DNA of 64,000 nt. Source: an uncultured Rubrobacteraceae bacterium. Its GTDB lineage: Bacteria; Actinomycetota; Rubrobacteria; Rubrobacterales; Rubrobacteraceae. A program made the position numbers and the translations under genes. Below the pieces are notes generated by a model. It was not told the origin of the DNA. It saw only the letters and a program-made list of their open reading frames with translations, and made no database searches. The stretch spans positions 115,043 to 179,042 of the forward strand of contig CADCVH010000053.1 of the NCBI GenBank assembly GCA_902806085.1, read 5' to 3'. Of this stretch, positions 33,141 through 40,756 are shown one piece after another. Positions within the stretch are counted from its first letter, which is position 1, and each line of letters opens with the position of its first letter.

Positions 33141-34108
33141 CCCGTCTCCTGTGTCTTGTGTGCGTCGTCTACGGTCCTCCCCGCCAGCCTCCCGAGGGCG
33201 TATATGGCCGCCCAGAGCAGCAAGAACCCTACTACCTGCCCCGCGTTCACCGCCACGCCGAGCAGGGCCCAGTTCAGGGCGACCGCCGTGGCCGGGAAGG
33301 CCAGCTCCGCGAGCGTGGCGTGCGAGGCCCGGGTGGAGGAGAGGCCACGATAATACAGCAAGAGCCCGAGCAGGCCCGGGACCAGGGCCAGCAGCAGCAA
33401 CCTTCCCGGCTGGGAGGCGAAGCCCGCGCCCATCTCCCCGAAGGCGTCCTGCGCCAGCGCTATGACCGCCAGGGGGGCCAGGGCCAGCAGCAGCCGCGCC
33501 CCGGTGAGGGCGTGGAACGGGACGTCCCTCAGCACGAACCTTCCGAGCGCCGTCGAGGCGCCCCAGAGCGCCGCCGCCCCGACCGCGAGCAGCGCGCCCG
33601 CGCCGGCGTCGGACCCGAGCGCCGCGAACGGGCTCAGGTTGCCGAAGGAGACGAGGTACGCGCCGACCATCGCCGCCGCGAAGAGCGGCCAGTAGGCGAG
33701 TTTCAGGCGTTCGCCGAGGACGAGGTGGGCGAGCGCTATCGCGAAGAGCGGCTGGGTCTTCTGGAGCAGGATGGCGACCGTCGGGTCGCCAGCCAAAAAC
33801 GCCGCGGTGAACAGCAGCGTGGCCAGCGCCGACCCGCCCCACCCGATGACGAGCAGGGCGAGCCAGCCCCGGCCGCCGAGCCGCCGCAGCGCGCCCCAGC
33901 CGAAGACCACGGCCGGGACGGAGTAGAGGAGCAGGATCAGGTGCTCCCCGAGCACGATGGCCGCTGGCGACATCTCCCGCAACAGCGGGACCCGCAGCAC
34001 CCCGTCCGTCCCCCAGAGGGCCGCCCCGAGCGCCACCAGCAAGACGCCTGTGCCCACCCCGATCCCCGAAGCGCCCGGGCGTTCGCGCAGGCCGTTCCGG
34101 GCCAGCAC
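33137..34108 (-). CDS. EamA/DMT-family membrane transporter
   Basis: 323 residues with ten hydrophobic segments in two EamA repeats: ALGAALWGTDGVLRVPLL in the first and VGAAALWGASTALGRFVLRD in the second. These transport metabolites or amino acids outward or inward. GTG 34108 lacks a good ribosome site; a later in-frame GTG near residue 18 is possible. It is 36 bases after the nitroreductase gene and overlaps the fusion cyclase start by four bases, so the two products are coupled. Confidence 0.9.
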   Translation of the reverse strand: MLARNGLRERPGASGIGVGTGVLLVALGAALWGTDGVLRVPLLREMSPAAIVLGEHLILLLYSVPAVVFGWGALRRLGGRGWLALLVIGWGGSALATLLFTAAFLAGDPTVAILLQKTQPLFAIALAHLVLGERLKLAYWPLFAAAMVGAYLVSFGNLSPFAALGSDAGAGALLAVGAAALWGASTALGRFVLRDVPFHALTGARLLLALAPLAVIALAQDAFGEMGAGFASQPGRLLLLALVPGLLGLLLYYRGLSSTRASHATLAELAFPATAVALNWALLGVAVNAGQVVGFLLLWAAIYALGRLAGRTVDDAHKTQETG

Positions 34109-34144
34109 TACGCCGGCGCTCGGACTACCGCGAAGGGCGGACCG

Positions 34145-34678
34145 CTAACGGCCATACCGCTCCTCGTGAACGATCTCCGAGAGCGGCTTGCGCGCCGGAC
34201 CCCGCCCGCGACGGCCGCCCTCTTTCGGGTAGCCGAGCGAGACGGCGCTTCTCACCCGCCTCTCTTGCGGGACGCCGAGAAGCTCCTTGACCGCCGGCAC
34301 ACCGCCCCCGACGAACCACCCGATGCTCGAGCCCACGCCGTGCGCCCTGGCGGCGAGCATGATCCTCTCGCACAGACGCCCCTCGTCGTAGGCCTCCTGC
34401 TCCACGCGCCCCCCGGACATGACCGGCACTATGCCCAACGTGGCCCCCGCCAGGTGGTCCGCGTAGCCCTCGACCCCGGCCAAAGCGCGGAGCGTCGTCC
34501 TATCCCGGATCACGACCAGTTCCCAGGGCTGCTTGTTGGAGGCGCTACCCGAGAGACGGGCGACCTCAAGCACGTCGTCGATGACGCCTTGCGGCACGGG
34601 GTCCTCGCGAAACTCCCGCACCGCCCGCAGCGAGAGCAGGAAGGAGATCCGGCCCGCCGCTGTCCCTCCTTCGGTCAT
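34145..34678 (-). CDS. Nitroreductase-family FMN protein
   Basis: 177 residues, FMN-binding nitroreductase fold: SLRAVREFREDPVPQGVIDD, ARLSGSASNKQPWELVVI and a C-terminal SLGYPKEGGRRGRGPARKPL that contributes to FMN phosphate binding. It reduces nitro or quinone compounds with NAD(P)H. It is short for the family but complete in motifs. It starts nine bases after the F420-reductase-like gene in the same leftward operon. Confidence 0.9.
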   Translation of the reverse strand: MTEGGTAAGRISFLLSLRAVREFREDPVPQGVIDDVLEVARLSGSASNKQPWELVVIRDRTTLRALAGVEGYADHLAGATLGIVPVMSGGRVEQEAYDEGRLCERIMLAARAHGVGSSIGWFVGGGVPAVKELLGVPQERRVRSAVSLGYPKEGGRRGRGPARKPLSEIVHEERYGR

Positions 34679-34687
34679 CCGTCAACC

Positions 34688-35311
34688 TTAACCTATACCG
34701 GCCAGCGTCTCACGGGCTTCCTTCGGGGTCATCGCGACGTTGTAGACGGGGGAGCCCGGCTCCTGCTTGCGGCTCCCGGCGAGCGTGCCGGTGTCCACCG
34801 GGGCGAAGCCTACCTCTTCTACCAGGCGCGAGACGACGCCTTTGGCCTCCTCGTCGTCGCCGGCCACGAAGATCGCCTCCCGCTCCTCGACCGGCGCGTC
34901 TGGTCGACCGTTGTCCCGCAGCCTCTCGTAGTAGATGGTGTTGAACGCCTTGACGACGCGGGCGCCGGGCAGGTGCCGGGCGACGAGCTCGCTGGAGGCG
35001 AGGCCCCCGTGCTCGACCTCGCCGTCGCGCCCGGGGTAGTAGTTGGAGGCGGTTATGAAGATCTTGCCAGCGAGTTTCCCGGCCGGTAGGCTCTCGTAGA
35101 GCCCGAAGGGGATGGCCTCCATCACGACCTCCCCGAACTCCGCCGCCTCCCCGACGGTCGCGGCCCGGGCGTTCGGCCCGATCTCCTCGACGAGCTCCTT
35201 CAACGTTTCTGGCCCGCGCGAGTTGCTGACGGCCACCCGGTGGCCGGCCGCGGCGAACAGCTTCGCCGCGGTGCCGCCGATGTTGCCGGAACCTATGATC
35301 CCGATGTCCAC
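34688..35311 (-). CDS. NADPH-dependent F420 reductase-like Rossmann protein
   Basis: 207 residues. The N-terminus IGIIGSGNIGGTAAKLF is a GxGxxG NADP loop, followed by SNSRGPETL, a phosphate-binding stretch common to F420H2:NADP oxidoreductases and their NADP-binding relatives. FITASNYYPGRDGE and VVKAFNTIYYERL fit the same group. Whether it uses F420 cannot be told. GTG 35311 has AGGAGAGAG upstream, inside the preceding 49-residue ORF. Confidence 0.85.
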   Translation of the reverse strand: MDIGIIGSGNIGGTAAKLFAAAGHRVAVSNSRGPETLKELVEEIGPNARAATVGEAAEFGEVVMEAIPFGLYESLPAGKLAGKIFITASNYYPGRDGEVEHGGLASSELVARHLPGARVVKAFNTIYYERLRDNGRPDAPVEEREAIFVAGDDEEAKGVVSRLVEEVGFAPVDTGTLAGSRKQEPGSPVYNVAMTPKEARETLAGIG

Positions 35312-35442
35312 TTTTCTCTCTCCTCGGCCTCTTCGCGGCCCTCCTGGAGGTACGCGATCGGGTCTTCTGTCGGGTCCGGGCCGGTGTCTTCTTTTCCGGG
35401 CGCCTCGCGGCCCGAGAGCCGCCTGGCCTCGGCCCGCGTCAT
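35293..35442 (-). CDS. 49-residue acidic ORF inside the redox operon
   Basis: Starts at ATG 35442, overlapping the thioredoxin stop by four bases (ATGA), and ends 19 bases inside the next gene. The product is charged (AEARRLSGREAPGKEDTG, then ILQEGREEAEER-like helix) with no known domain. Start/stop coupling on both sides argues for translation; it may simply couple thioredoxin to the reductase gene. Confidence 0.4.
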   Translation of the reverse strand: MTRAEARRLSGREAPGKEDTGPDPTEDPIAYLQEGREEAEEREKWTSGS

Positions 35443-35777
35443 GCCCGCGCCCCAGAGAGCGCCTCGTCGAGCTGGGCCTCTATGCGGGGCTTCGGCAGCG
35501 CGCCGACGACGCGCCCGACCTCTTCGCCGTCCTTGAGGACGAGCAACGTGGGGATGGAGTTCACCCCGTAGCGCACCGCGACCTCCGGGTCGTCGTCCAC
35601 GTTGAGCTTGAAGACGTTCAGGCTCCCCGCCCTGTCCCCGGCGATCTCGTCCACGATAGGACTGACCACCCGGCAAGGCCCACACCACTCTGCCCACAAG
35701 TCCACAAGCACCGGCTTCTCAGAACCCAAAACCTCCGCGTCCCAATCCGCCGTTCCAACCTGCCTCACCTCAGACAT
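35439..35777 (-). CDS. Thioredoxin
   Basis: 112 residues with the canonical WCGPC active site (near residue 31) in VDLWAEWCGPCRVVSPIVDE and the cis-proline SIPTLLVLKDG. It is a cytoplasmic disulphide reductase. ATG 35777 has AGGAGT seven bases upstream. It is the first gene of a leftward operon that ends with the DsbA-cyclase fusion, and it is divergent from an ArsR gene across a perfect inverted repeat. Confidence 0.93.
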   Translation of the reverse strand: MSEVRQVGTADWDAEVLGSEKPVLVDLWAEWCGPCRVVSPIVDEIAGDRAGSLNVFKLNVDDDPEVAVRYGVNSIPTLLVLKDGEEVGRVVGALPKPRIEAQLDEALSGARA

Positions 35778-35852
35778 CCAACCACTCCTGACTCCGTAGC
35801 CAAACCTGTAGCCAAACTCGACACCCGCAGATTATGCTCCCAACTTTGCAGA

Positions 35853-35890
35853 TAGTCAAATAATCGCTTGTGTGTTTGAGTGTTTGACTA
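35853..35890. promoter_or_regulatory. Candidate ArsR operator between thioredoxin and arsR genes
   Basis: TAGTCAAA (35853-35860) and TTTGACTA (35883-35890) form a perfect 8-bp inverted repeat in an AT-rich stretch; a nested TCAAA/TTTGA pair ends at 35879. Position and base composition fit an ArsR/SmtB site controlling both directions. Confidence 0.55.
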
Positions 35891-35892
35891 GG

Positions 35893-36216
35893 ATGGGGAT
35901 GAGAAGTAAGATAGGTTCCATTGTGGATAGGTTGGAGGATAGCGTGGGGGGGACGGATCTCGAGCGTCGGGCGAAGGTTTTCGCGGCGCTTTCGGACCCC
36001 AACAGGTTGAGGATCGTGGAGTTGCTGCGGGAGCGGGAGGAGCTCTGCGGCAAGGAGGTTGCGGGGGCGCTCGGGATCAGCCTCTCGCTCTACTCCCACC
36101 ACGCGCGGGCGCTCAGGGAGGCCGGCATCATCACCCGCCGCAAGCGCGGCCAGACCGGCTACTGCTCCCTGGACCGGGATCTGTTGGCGGACGCCCTGGG
36201 GCCCCTCAGCCGCTAG
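35893..36216 (+). CDS. ArsR-family transcriptional repressor
   Basis: About 107 residues. The winged helix reads RRAKVFAALSDPNRLRIVEL, ELCGKEVAGALGISLSLYSH, HARALREAGIITRRKRGQTG. The recognition-helix approach has a single cysteine (ELCGKEV) where metal sensors have ELCVC; a second cysteine is near the C-terminus (GYCSL), so thiol or redox sensing is as plausible as metals. GTG 35872 would put the operator inside the coding region, so I prefer ATG 35893 or 35899. A diadenylate cyclase gene follows 93 bases downstream. Confidence 0.85.
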   Translation: MGMRSKIGSIVDRLEDSVGGTDLERRAKVFAALSDPNRLRIVELLREREELCGKEVAGALGISLSLYSHHARALREAGIITRRKRGQTGYCSLDRDLLADALGPLSR

Positions 36217-36309
36217 GGGTGTGTTACGGTTCGCGGGTGGCCCCGCCCGGGGCCGGTAAGGTTCTCGTGACTACCCCGGTAAGATAGATGGAGGTGCCGG
36301 ATCTTTACG

Positions 36310-37650
36310 ATGGGAGAAACGTCCGGGAGGACGCAGAGGGAGCACGCCTACCCGGGCGACCTGGCGGGCTTCGTGCGGGAGCGGTGGCGCAGGTACCCCA
36401 AAGGCGCCGAGGAGAGGGACCACGGGGAGGCGGGGTTGCCCGGGGCGGCGGTCCTGGAGGCGCTCCTGTCCACCTGCTACCAGGCGAGCCTCTTGCGCGA
36501 AGAAGAGCGGCCGGTGATCTTCCGCATGGTCTTCGCCGGCCCGCAAGACTTCCCGGAGGGTGAAGGCCCGCCCGACGGGCTGCACCGGCTCGAGTTCGAG
36601 GAGCCGCGCCTTTTCGACGAGCACGAGCTCAGGCGGCTCTCCCCGGCCGCGGACTTCGACCGTACCCTCGTCGGGGTCTCCGAAGACGACGATGGGGAGC
36701 TGAAGATCTGGGGCGTCGTACACTCCGGGCCGCGCTGGCTCAGGGGCGTGCAGGGCGGCCGGGAACCCTCGGCGCCCCTGCCCCCCGTGCCGGTCGTCGA
36801 GGTCGAGGGGCCGGGACGTTTACAGGTAAAGAAGGGCTCCGTCGCCGTCGCGGAGCTCGAGGCCGGCCGGCTCTCGGACTCCTACGCCGACGTCTTCGCT
36901 TCGCAGTGGCTGCCCGACCTCTTCGCGCCCGTGCGGGCCGAACTCGTGGAATTGCACGAGGAGGCGCGCCGGGAGGCCATGTCCCTGGGCGAGCCGTGGG
37001 CGCCGCTCGACCCGGACGTCTCGCGCAAGGTGGCCCAGCAGATGTTCCGGCGGCTCGTCTCCACCGTGCGCGACGCCCGCCACGGCGGGACCATAATCAT
37101 CGTCCCACCCGGCAGGGCGGAAGAGGTGCTCGCCGGGCATCACGTCTTCCTCAAGCACGCCTTCGTGGACGGCGAGCCCAGGCGGCGTTTTCGGACCCTG
37201 ATCGTGCGCATAATGAACCGCCTGGCCGAGTCCCACGGCCGCGGGGAAGAGGTCGCCTACCCGAGGGCCGTCGGCTGGGAAGAATACGTCTGGAGCGAGG
37301 ATAGGGAGCTCGCCGAGCTGGACGAGGCCATTTTCGAGTTCGCCCACCTCGTCGCCGGCCTCGCCGCCGTCGACGGCGCGGTCGTCATGACCCGCCGCTT
37401 CGAGCTGCTCGGCTTCGGCGGCGAGATCTCCGGCGAGCTCACGCCCGTTCACTCCGTCCGCAAGTCCCTCGACCTCGAAGGCGAGAGCACCGTCGAGGAA
37501 GGAACGCAGGGGGTCGGCACCCGCCACCGCTCCGCCTACCGCCTGGCGGGGGCCCTCCCTGACGTCCTCCTCGTCGTCGTCTCCCAGGACGGCGACGCCC
37601 GCTTCGTCAGGGACAAAGACGGCGCCGTGACGTGCTGGGACCAGGCGTAG
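36310..37650 (+). CDS. DACNV-sensor diadenylate cyclase
   Basis: 446 residues. The N-terminal 250 or so include a segment (YPKGAEERDH..VLEALLSTCYQASLL) matching the DACNV sensor region described upstream of some DisA_N domains. The C-terminal cyclase has DGA at 355-357 (AAVDGAVVMTRRFELLGFGG) and the intact GTRHR motif at 403-407. It would condense two ATP to c-di-AMP in the cytoplasm. It follows arsR in the same direction. A truncated, frameshifted relative lies at 58989-59560. Confidence 0.8.
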   Translation: MGETSGRTQREHAYPGDLAGFVRERWRRYPKGAEERDHGEAGLPGAAVLEALLSTCYQASLLREEERPVIFRMVFAGPQDFPEGEGPPDGLHRLEFEEPRLFDEHELRRLSPAADFDRTLVGVSEDDDGELKIWGVVHSGPRWLRGVQGGREPSAPLPPVPVVEVEGPGRLQVKKGSVAVAELEAGRLSDSYADVFASQWLPDLFAPVRAELVELHEEARREAMSLGEPWAPLDPDVSRKVAQQMFRRLVSTVRDARHGGTIIIVPPGRAEEVLAGHHVFLKHAFVDGEPRRRFRTLIVRIMNRLAESHGRGEEVAYPRAVGWEEYVWSEDRELAELDEAIFEFAHLVAGLAAVDGAVVMTRRFELLGFGGEISGELTPVHSVRKSLDLEGESTVEEGTQGVGTRHRSAYRLAGALPDVLLVVVSQDGDARFVRDKDGAVTCWDQA

Positions 37651-37667
37651 GGAAACGGGAGGGTAGA

Positions 37668-37811
37668 ACCCGCCCGCTACAAACCCGAGCACCTGCGCGG
37701 ACAGCCCGAACTCTTCCCGGATCTCCAGCAGGAACGGGCCGTAACCGTTGCGGGCCGGCCCGAAGGTCACGGCCGTGGCGACGAACCCGGCGAGGCCCAG
37801 GCGAGGCCCAG
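37668..37811 (-). pseudogene. N-terminal relic of an MFS permease
   Basis: On the minus strand the frame LGLAGFVATAVTFGPARNGYGPFLLEIREEFGLSAQVLGF reads as the first helix and first loop of a major facilitator permease (given here in parts; key residues are GFVATAVTFG and GPFLLEIREEF). After about 45 residues it runs into the antisense of the cyclase gene and the similarity ends. No start codon or ribosome site is evident. Confidence 0.5.
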
Positions 37812-37831
37812 GCGACCCGACGCGTCCACCG

Positions 37832-38683
37832 CTACGAGGCCACGTCGCGCGGGGCCTCCGCGAAGTAACCCGCCAGGATCCCCGCCACCTCCTCGGGCGC
37901 ATCCTCCATCACGAAGTGCCCGGCGCCCGCGACGAACCGCAATTCGGCGCCGGGCATCTTCCCGGCCAGGGTCCCCGCCTGCGAGGGATCCAACCACGCG
38001 TCCTCCTCGCCCCACATCACCAGCACCGGAGCCCGGAGGGACCCCAGCCTCCGCTCGACCTCCGCCGTGTCCCGCTCCACGAGCGCCGCGTCTTTTCTCA
38101 GATACGCCGCCTGGCCTTCGGGCCCGCGCCACTGCGAGAGGTACGCCTCGAAAGCCTCTTCGCCCATCGGGCGGCTCGTGGTCTCTCCCAAACGCGCCGC
38201 GACGTAGGCCTCGAAAACCCCGGACGGCATCGTCCGGTAGGCTCCCAGATGCTCCCTGACGTGCCCCAGCGCCGGCGTACCCCACGGCGTCAGGACCACC
38301 GCGTCGAGGAGCGAGATCCCCCGGAACCCCGCGCCTTCGAGCAAATGGGCCCGCAACACGATCCCACCCCCGATGTCGTGCCCCGCTACCGCCGGCTCCT
38401 CCAGCCCCCACTCCTCTACGAGATCCGCCAGCACCCTCCCCTGCGCGGCGATGGAAACGTCCTGCCCCTCGTACCTCTCCGACTCCCCAAAGCCAGGCAG
38501 GTCGTACACGTATACCGCGTGACGCTCCGCCAACCGCGCCGCCACGCCCCGCCAGATGCGCGCGCGACTAGGCGTGCCGTGCACGAGCACCACCGGCGGC
38601 CCCTCCCCGAAAACCCCGTAGGCCACCTCGCCACCATCCGTCCGCACCCGACCCTCGAGCCTCCAGCCACCGTCCAAGGCCAT
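37832..38683 (-). CDS. Alpha/beta hydrolase, dehalogenase/epoxide-hydrolase-like
   Basis: 283 residues. The oxyanion-loop motif is VLVHGTPSRARIW, and the nucleophile elbow is AGHDIGGG, i.e. an aspartate as in haloalkane dehalogenases and epoxide hydrolases, not a serine. The charge-relay acid is in VMWGEEDAWLDP and the histidine in GAGHFVMEDAP. The substrate is unknown. ATG 38683 has only a weak ribosome site. The promoter region contains a GTTACT/AGTAAC inverted repeat shared with the divergent CGNR gene. Confidence 0.88.
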   Translation of the reverse strand: MALDGGWRLEGRVRTDGGEVAYGVFGEGPPVVLVHGTPSRARIWRGVAARLAERHAVYVYDLPGFGESERYEGQDVSIAAQGRVLADLVEEWGLEEPAVAGHDIGGGIVLRAHLLEGAGFRGISLLDAVVLTPWGTPALGHVREHLGAYRTMPSGVFEAYVAARLGETTSRPMGEEAFEAYLSQWRGPEGQAAYLRKDAALVERDTAEVERRLGSLRAPVLVMWGEEDAWLDPSQAGTLAGKMPGAELRFVAGAGHFVMEDAPEEVAGILAGYFAEAPRDVAS

Positions 38684-38701
38684 TCCTCCCGATCCAGTCT
38701 A

Positions 38702-38730
38702 GTTACTATCAAATACTTTATGACAGTAAC
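38702..38730. promoter_or_regulatory. Inverted repeat between hydrolase and CGNR genes
   Basis: GTTACT (38702-38707) and AGTAAC (38725-38730) flank 17 AT-rich bases in the divergent promoter. The likely binder is the CGNR-type regulator encoded next to it. Confidence 0.45.
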
Positions 38731-38768
38731 AATTACCAGTCAAGACCTTTGAGAGGTAAAATGTTCGT

Positions 38769-39350
38769 GTGGAGAGAGGACGCGGCGAAGGGCGGGACCG
38801 GGACGGCTTGCGGTTGAAGCCGGCGCCGGGGGCGTTGGCGGCCGTGCAGGGCTTCGTGAACACGAGGAACATCATGCGCGGTTACGATCTGCTGGAAGAC
38901 GTCGAAGGGACCGCCGCCTGGCTCTCCGAGCGTGGTCTTCTGGACGAGGGCGCGCGGTTGGACGAGTCGGAGAGGGGCCGTATCGTCGAGTTTCGGGAGG
39001 GGTTGCGGGGCCTGTTGCTGGCCCACAACGGGGGGATCGTGGGGGCCGTCGGGGCGTTGAACGAGCTGGCGGAGGACGCGCTGCTGCGGGTTCGCTTCGA
39101 CGGGGATGGCGCGCCCGGTTTGTTGCCCGCGGGATCCGGCACCGCGGCCGGCGGGGTGATGGCCCGCCTGCTCGTGGCGGCGGTGGGCGCGTCTTCCGGG
39201 GGGACCTGGCGGCGGCTAAAGGCCTGCCGCAACGAGGGGTGTCTGTGGGCGTTCTACGACGGCTCCAAGAACCGCTCCGGTAGCTGGTGCACGATGGACG
39301 TGTGCGGCGCGAGGGCCAAGATGCGCGCCTACCGCCGGCGGAAGTCGTAG
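38769..39350 (+). CDS. CGNR zinc-finger (ABATE-domain) regulator
   Basis: 193 residues. The N-terminal ABATE-like domain begins with FVNTRNIM and LEDVEGTAAWLSERGLL. The C-terminal zinc finger carries CRNEGCLWAFYDGSKNRSGS followed by WCTMDVCGARAKMRAYRRRK, with the CxxxC and CGxR-type spacing of CGNR fingers (here CGAR). These are DNA-binding regulators, often next to the genes they control. GTG 38769 is used; the ATG at 38761 is out of frame and stops early. The divergent hydrolase is the likely target. Confidence 0.85.
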   Translation: MERGRGEGRDRDGLRLKPAPGALAAVQGFVNTRNIMRGYDLLEDVEGTAAWLSERGLLDEGARLDESERGRIVEFREGLRGLLLAHNGGIVGAVGALNELAEDALLRVRFDGDGAPGLLPAGSGTAAGGVMARLLVAAVGASSGGTWRRLKACRNEGCLWAFYDGSKNRSGSWCTMDVCGARAKMRAYRRRKS

Positions 39351-39457
39351 CGGGGGTCCCCGGGGGGAGCCCTCGGCGAAGCGGCGGGTGGCGCTCTGCC
39401 CTAGAATCAGGGCGTGCGCTTCCAGAGAGACATCTTTCGTTCCGGAGGGGCTTACCC

Positions 39458-40141
39458 ATGAACGGTGACGGGTACGAGGGGCCGGCGCCGCTCGCGCTGG
39501 TGGTGCGCACGTTCGACAGGCCCGGGGTGCTCCACGAGTTGACGAGCGTGATGCTCGAGCACGGGGCGAACATCACCTACGTGGACATAGCAGAGCGGCA
39601 CGAGCATGGGTCCACCGTCTACTTCGAGCTCGAGAGGGTCGCCGAGGGGAACGCTGAGGTCGTCATCCGCGACCTGGAGGCGCTTGGCATCGTTGAGGGG
39701 GTCGAGCGGGCGCCGTCTTTCGCGAGGATATACGGGAAGAGGATCATCGTCGTGGGCGGCGGCGCCCAGGTCGGGCAGGTGGTCGTCGGCGCGGTCGCCG
39801 AGGCCGACCGGCACAACATCCGCGGCGAGCGGATCTCCGTAGACACCATCCCGCTCGTCGGCGAAGAGAACCTGGCCGCCGCCACGCGGGCCGTGGCGCG
39901 GTTGCCCCGGGCCGTGGCGCTCGTGCTGGCCGGCGCCCTCATGGGCGGGGACGTGGCGCGGGCGGTGTACGAGATCCGGGAGAAAGGCATCATCGTCCTC
40001 TCCCTGAACATGCCCGGCAGCGTCCCCGACGCCGTCGACCTCGTGGTGGGCGACCCCGTCCAGTGCGGCGTCATGGCCGTCATGGCCGTCTCCTCCTCCG
40101 CCCGCTTCGACATCGCCCGCCAACGCGGGCGCCGCTATTAG
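39458..40141 (+). CDS. ACT-domain / DUF5612 protein
   Basis: 227 residues. Residues 10-80 form an ACT fold (ALVVRTFDRPGVLHELTSVM, ANITYVDIAERHEHGSTVYF), a small-ligand sensor. The rest (IIVVGGGAQVGQVVVGAVAE, LPRAVALVLAGALMGGDVAR, IVLSLNMPGSVPDAVDLVVG) matches the DUF5612 pattern, best known from archaea. The function is unknown; amino-acid-responsive regulation is a guess from the ACT domain. ATG 39458 has GGAGGGG upstream. Confidence 0.75.
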   Translation: MNGDGYEGPAPLALVVRTFDRPGVLHELTSVMLEHGANITYVDIAERHEHGSTVYFELERVAEGNAEVVIRDLEALGIVEGVERAPSFARIYGKRIIVVGGGAQVGQVVVGAVAEADRHNIRGERISVDTIPLVGEENLAAATRAVARLPRAVALVLAGALMGGDVARAVYEIREKGIIVLSLNMPGSVPDAVDLVVGDPVQCGVMAVMAVSSSARFDIARQRGRRY

Positions 40142-40240
40142 GGTGGCCGGGTCCCCGTCCGGAACGCATCGTGGCGCCGTCCGGGCGGGTGTGTTGGAGG
40201 GCGCCGTTGCCGGGGGCGTTCGGGGAGGTTGGCGGGTTAA

Positions 40241-40756
40241 ATGTCCGTGAAGGATGGGTGGCGGGGGAGGTTTTTCGAGGACTTCGAGGTGGGCGACGTC
40301 TACCGGCACCCGCTCGGGCGAACGGTTACCGAGACGGACAACGTCTGGTTCACCCTCCTGACCCAGAACACGGCACCAATACACTTCGACCGCCACTACG
40401 CCTCCCAGACCGAGTTCGGAAAGCCGCTGGTGGACTCGACGTTTACGGTGGCCCTCGTCACCGGCCAGAGCGTCACCGACGTCTCCCAGAACGTCATGGC
40501 GAATTTGGGTTGGGACGAGGTGCGGCTGCCGGCGCCGGTCTTCGAGGGGGATACCATCTACTCGCAGTCAGAGGTGCTGGCGAAACGGGAGTCCGGGTCC
40601 AGGGACAACGTCGGCATCGTGACCGTGAAGACCACCGGCTACAACCAGGACGGGACGGTAGTCATAACCTTCAGACGCACCGTCATGGTCTACAAGCGCG
40701 GTTACTCTCCGGGGGTGGCGAGGCCCGAGCCCGAGGGTCTCGGTGAGGGGGTGTGA
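40241..40756 (+). CDS. MaoC-family dehydratase
   Basis: 171 residues with a hot-dog fold. GRFFEDFEVGDVYRHPLGRT and APIHFDRHYASQTEFGKPLV carry the hydratase-2 catalytic aspartate/histidine region. It hydrates or dehydrates enoyl- or mesaconyl-type CoA esters. The stop region overlaps the GTG of the acyl-CoA dehydrogenase gene by four bases, so the three genes 40241-43096 form one operon for an acyl-CoA pathway of unknown substrate. Confidence 0.9.
   Translation: MSVKDGWRGRFFEDFEVGDVYRHPLGRTVTETDNVWFTLLTQNTAPIHFDRHYASQTEFGKPLVDSTFTVALVTGQSVTDVSQNVMANLGWDEVRLPAPVFEGDTIYSQSEVLAKRESGSRDNVGIVTVKTTGYNQDGTVVITFRRTVMVYKRGYSPGVARPEPEGLGEGV

Noticed and set aside
33141..33842. A 234-codon open extension upstream of the thioredoxin-cyclase fusion in the same frame
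   Set aside because: It is antisense-like, Arg/Gly/Pro-rich sequence overlapping the well-supported DMT transporter gene; the ribosome site and domain start both support ATG 33140.
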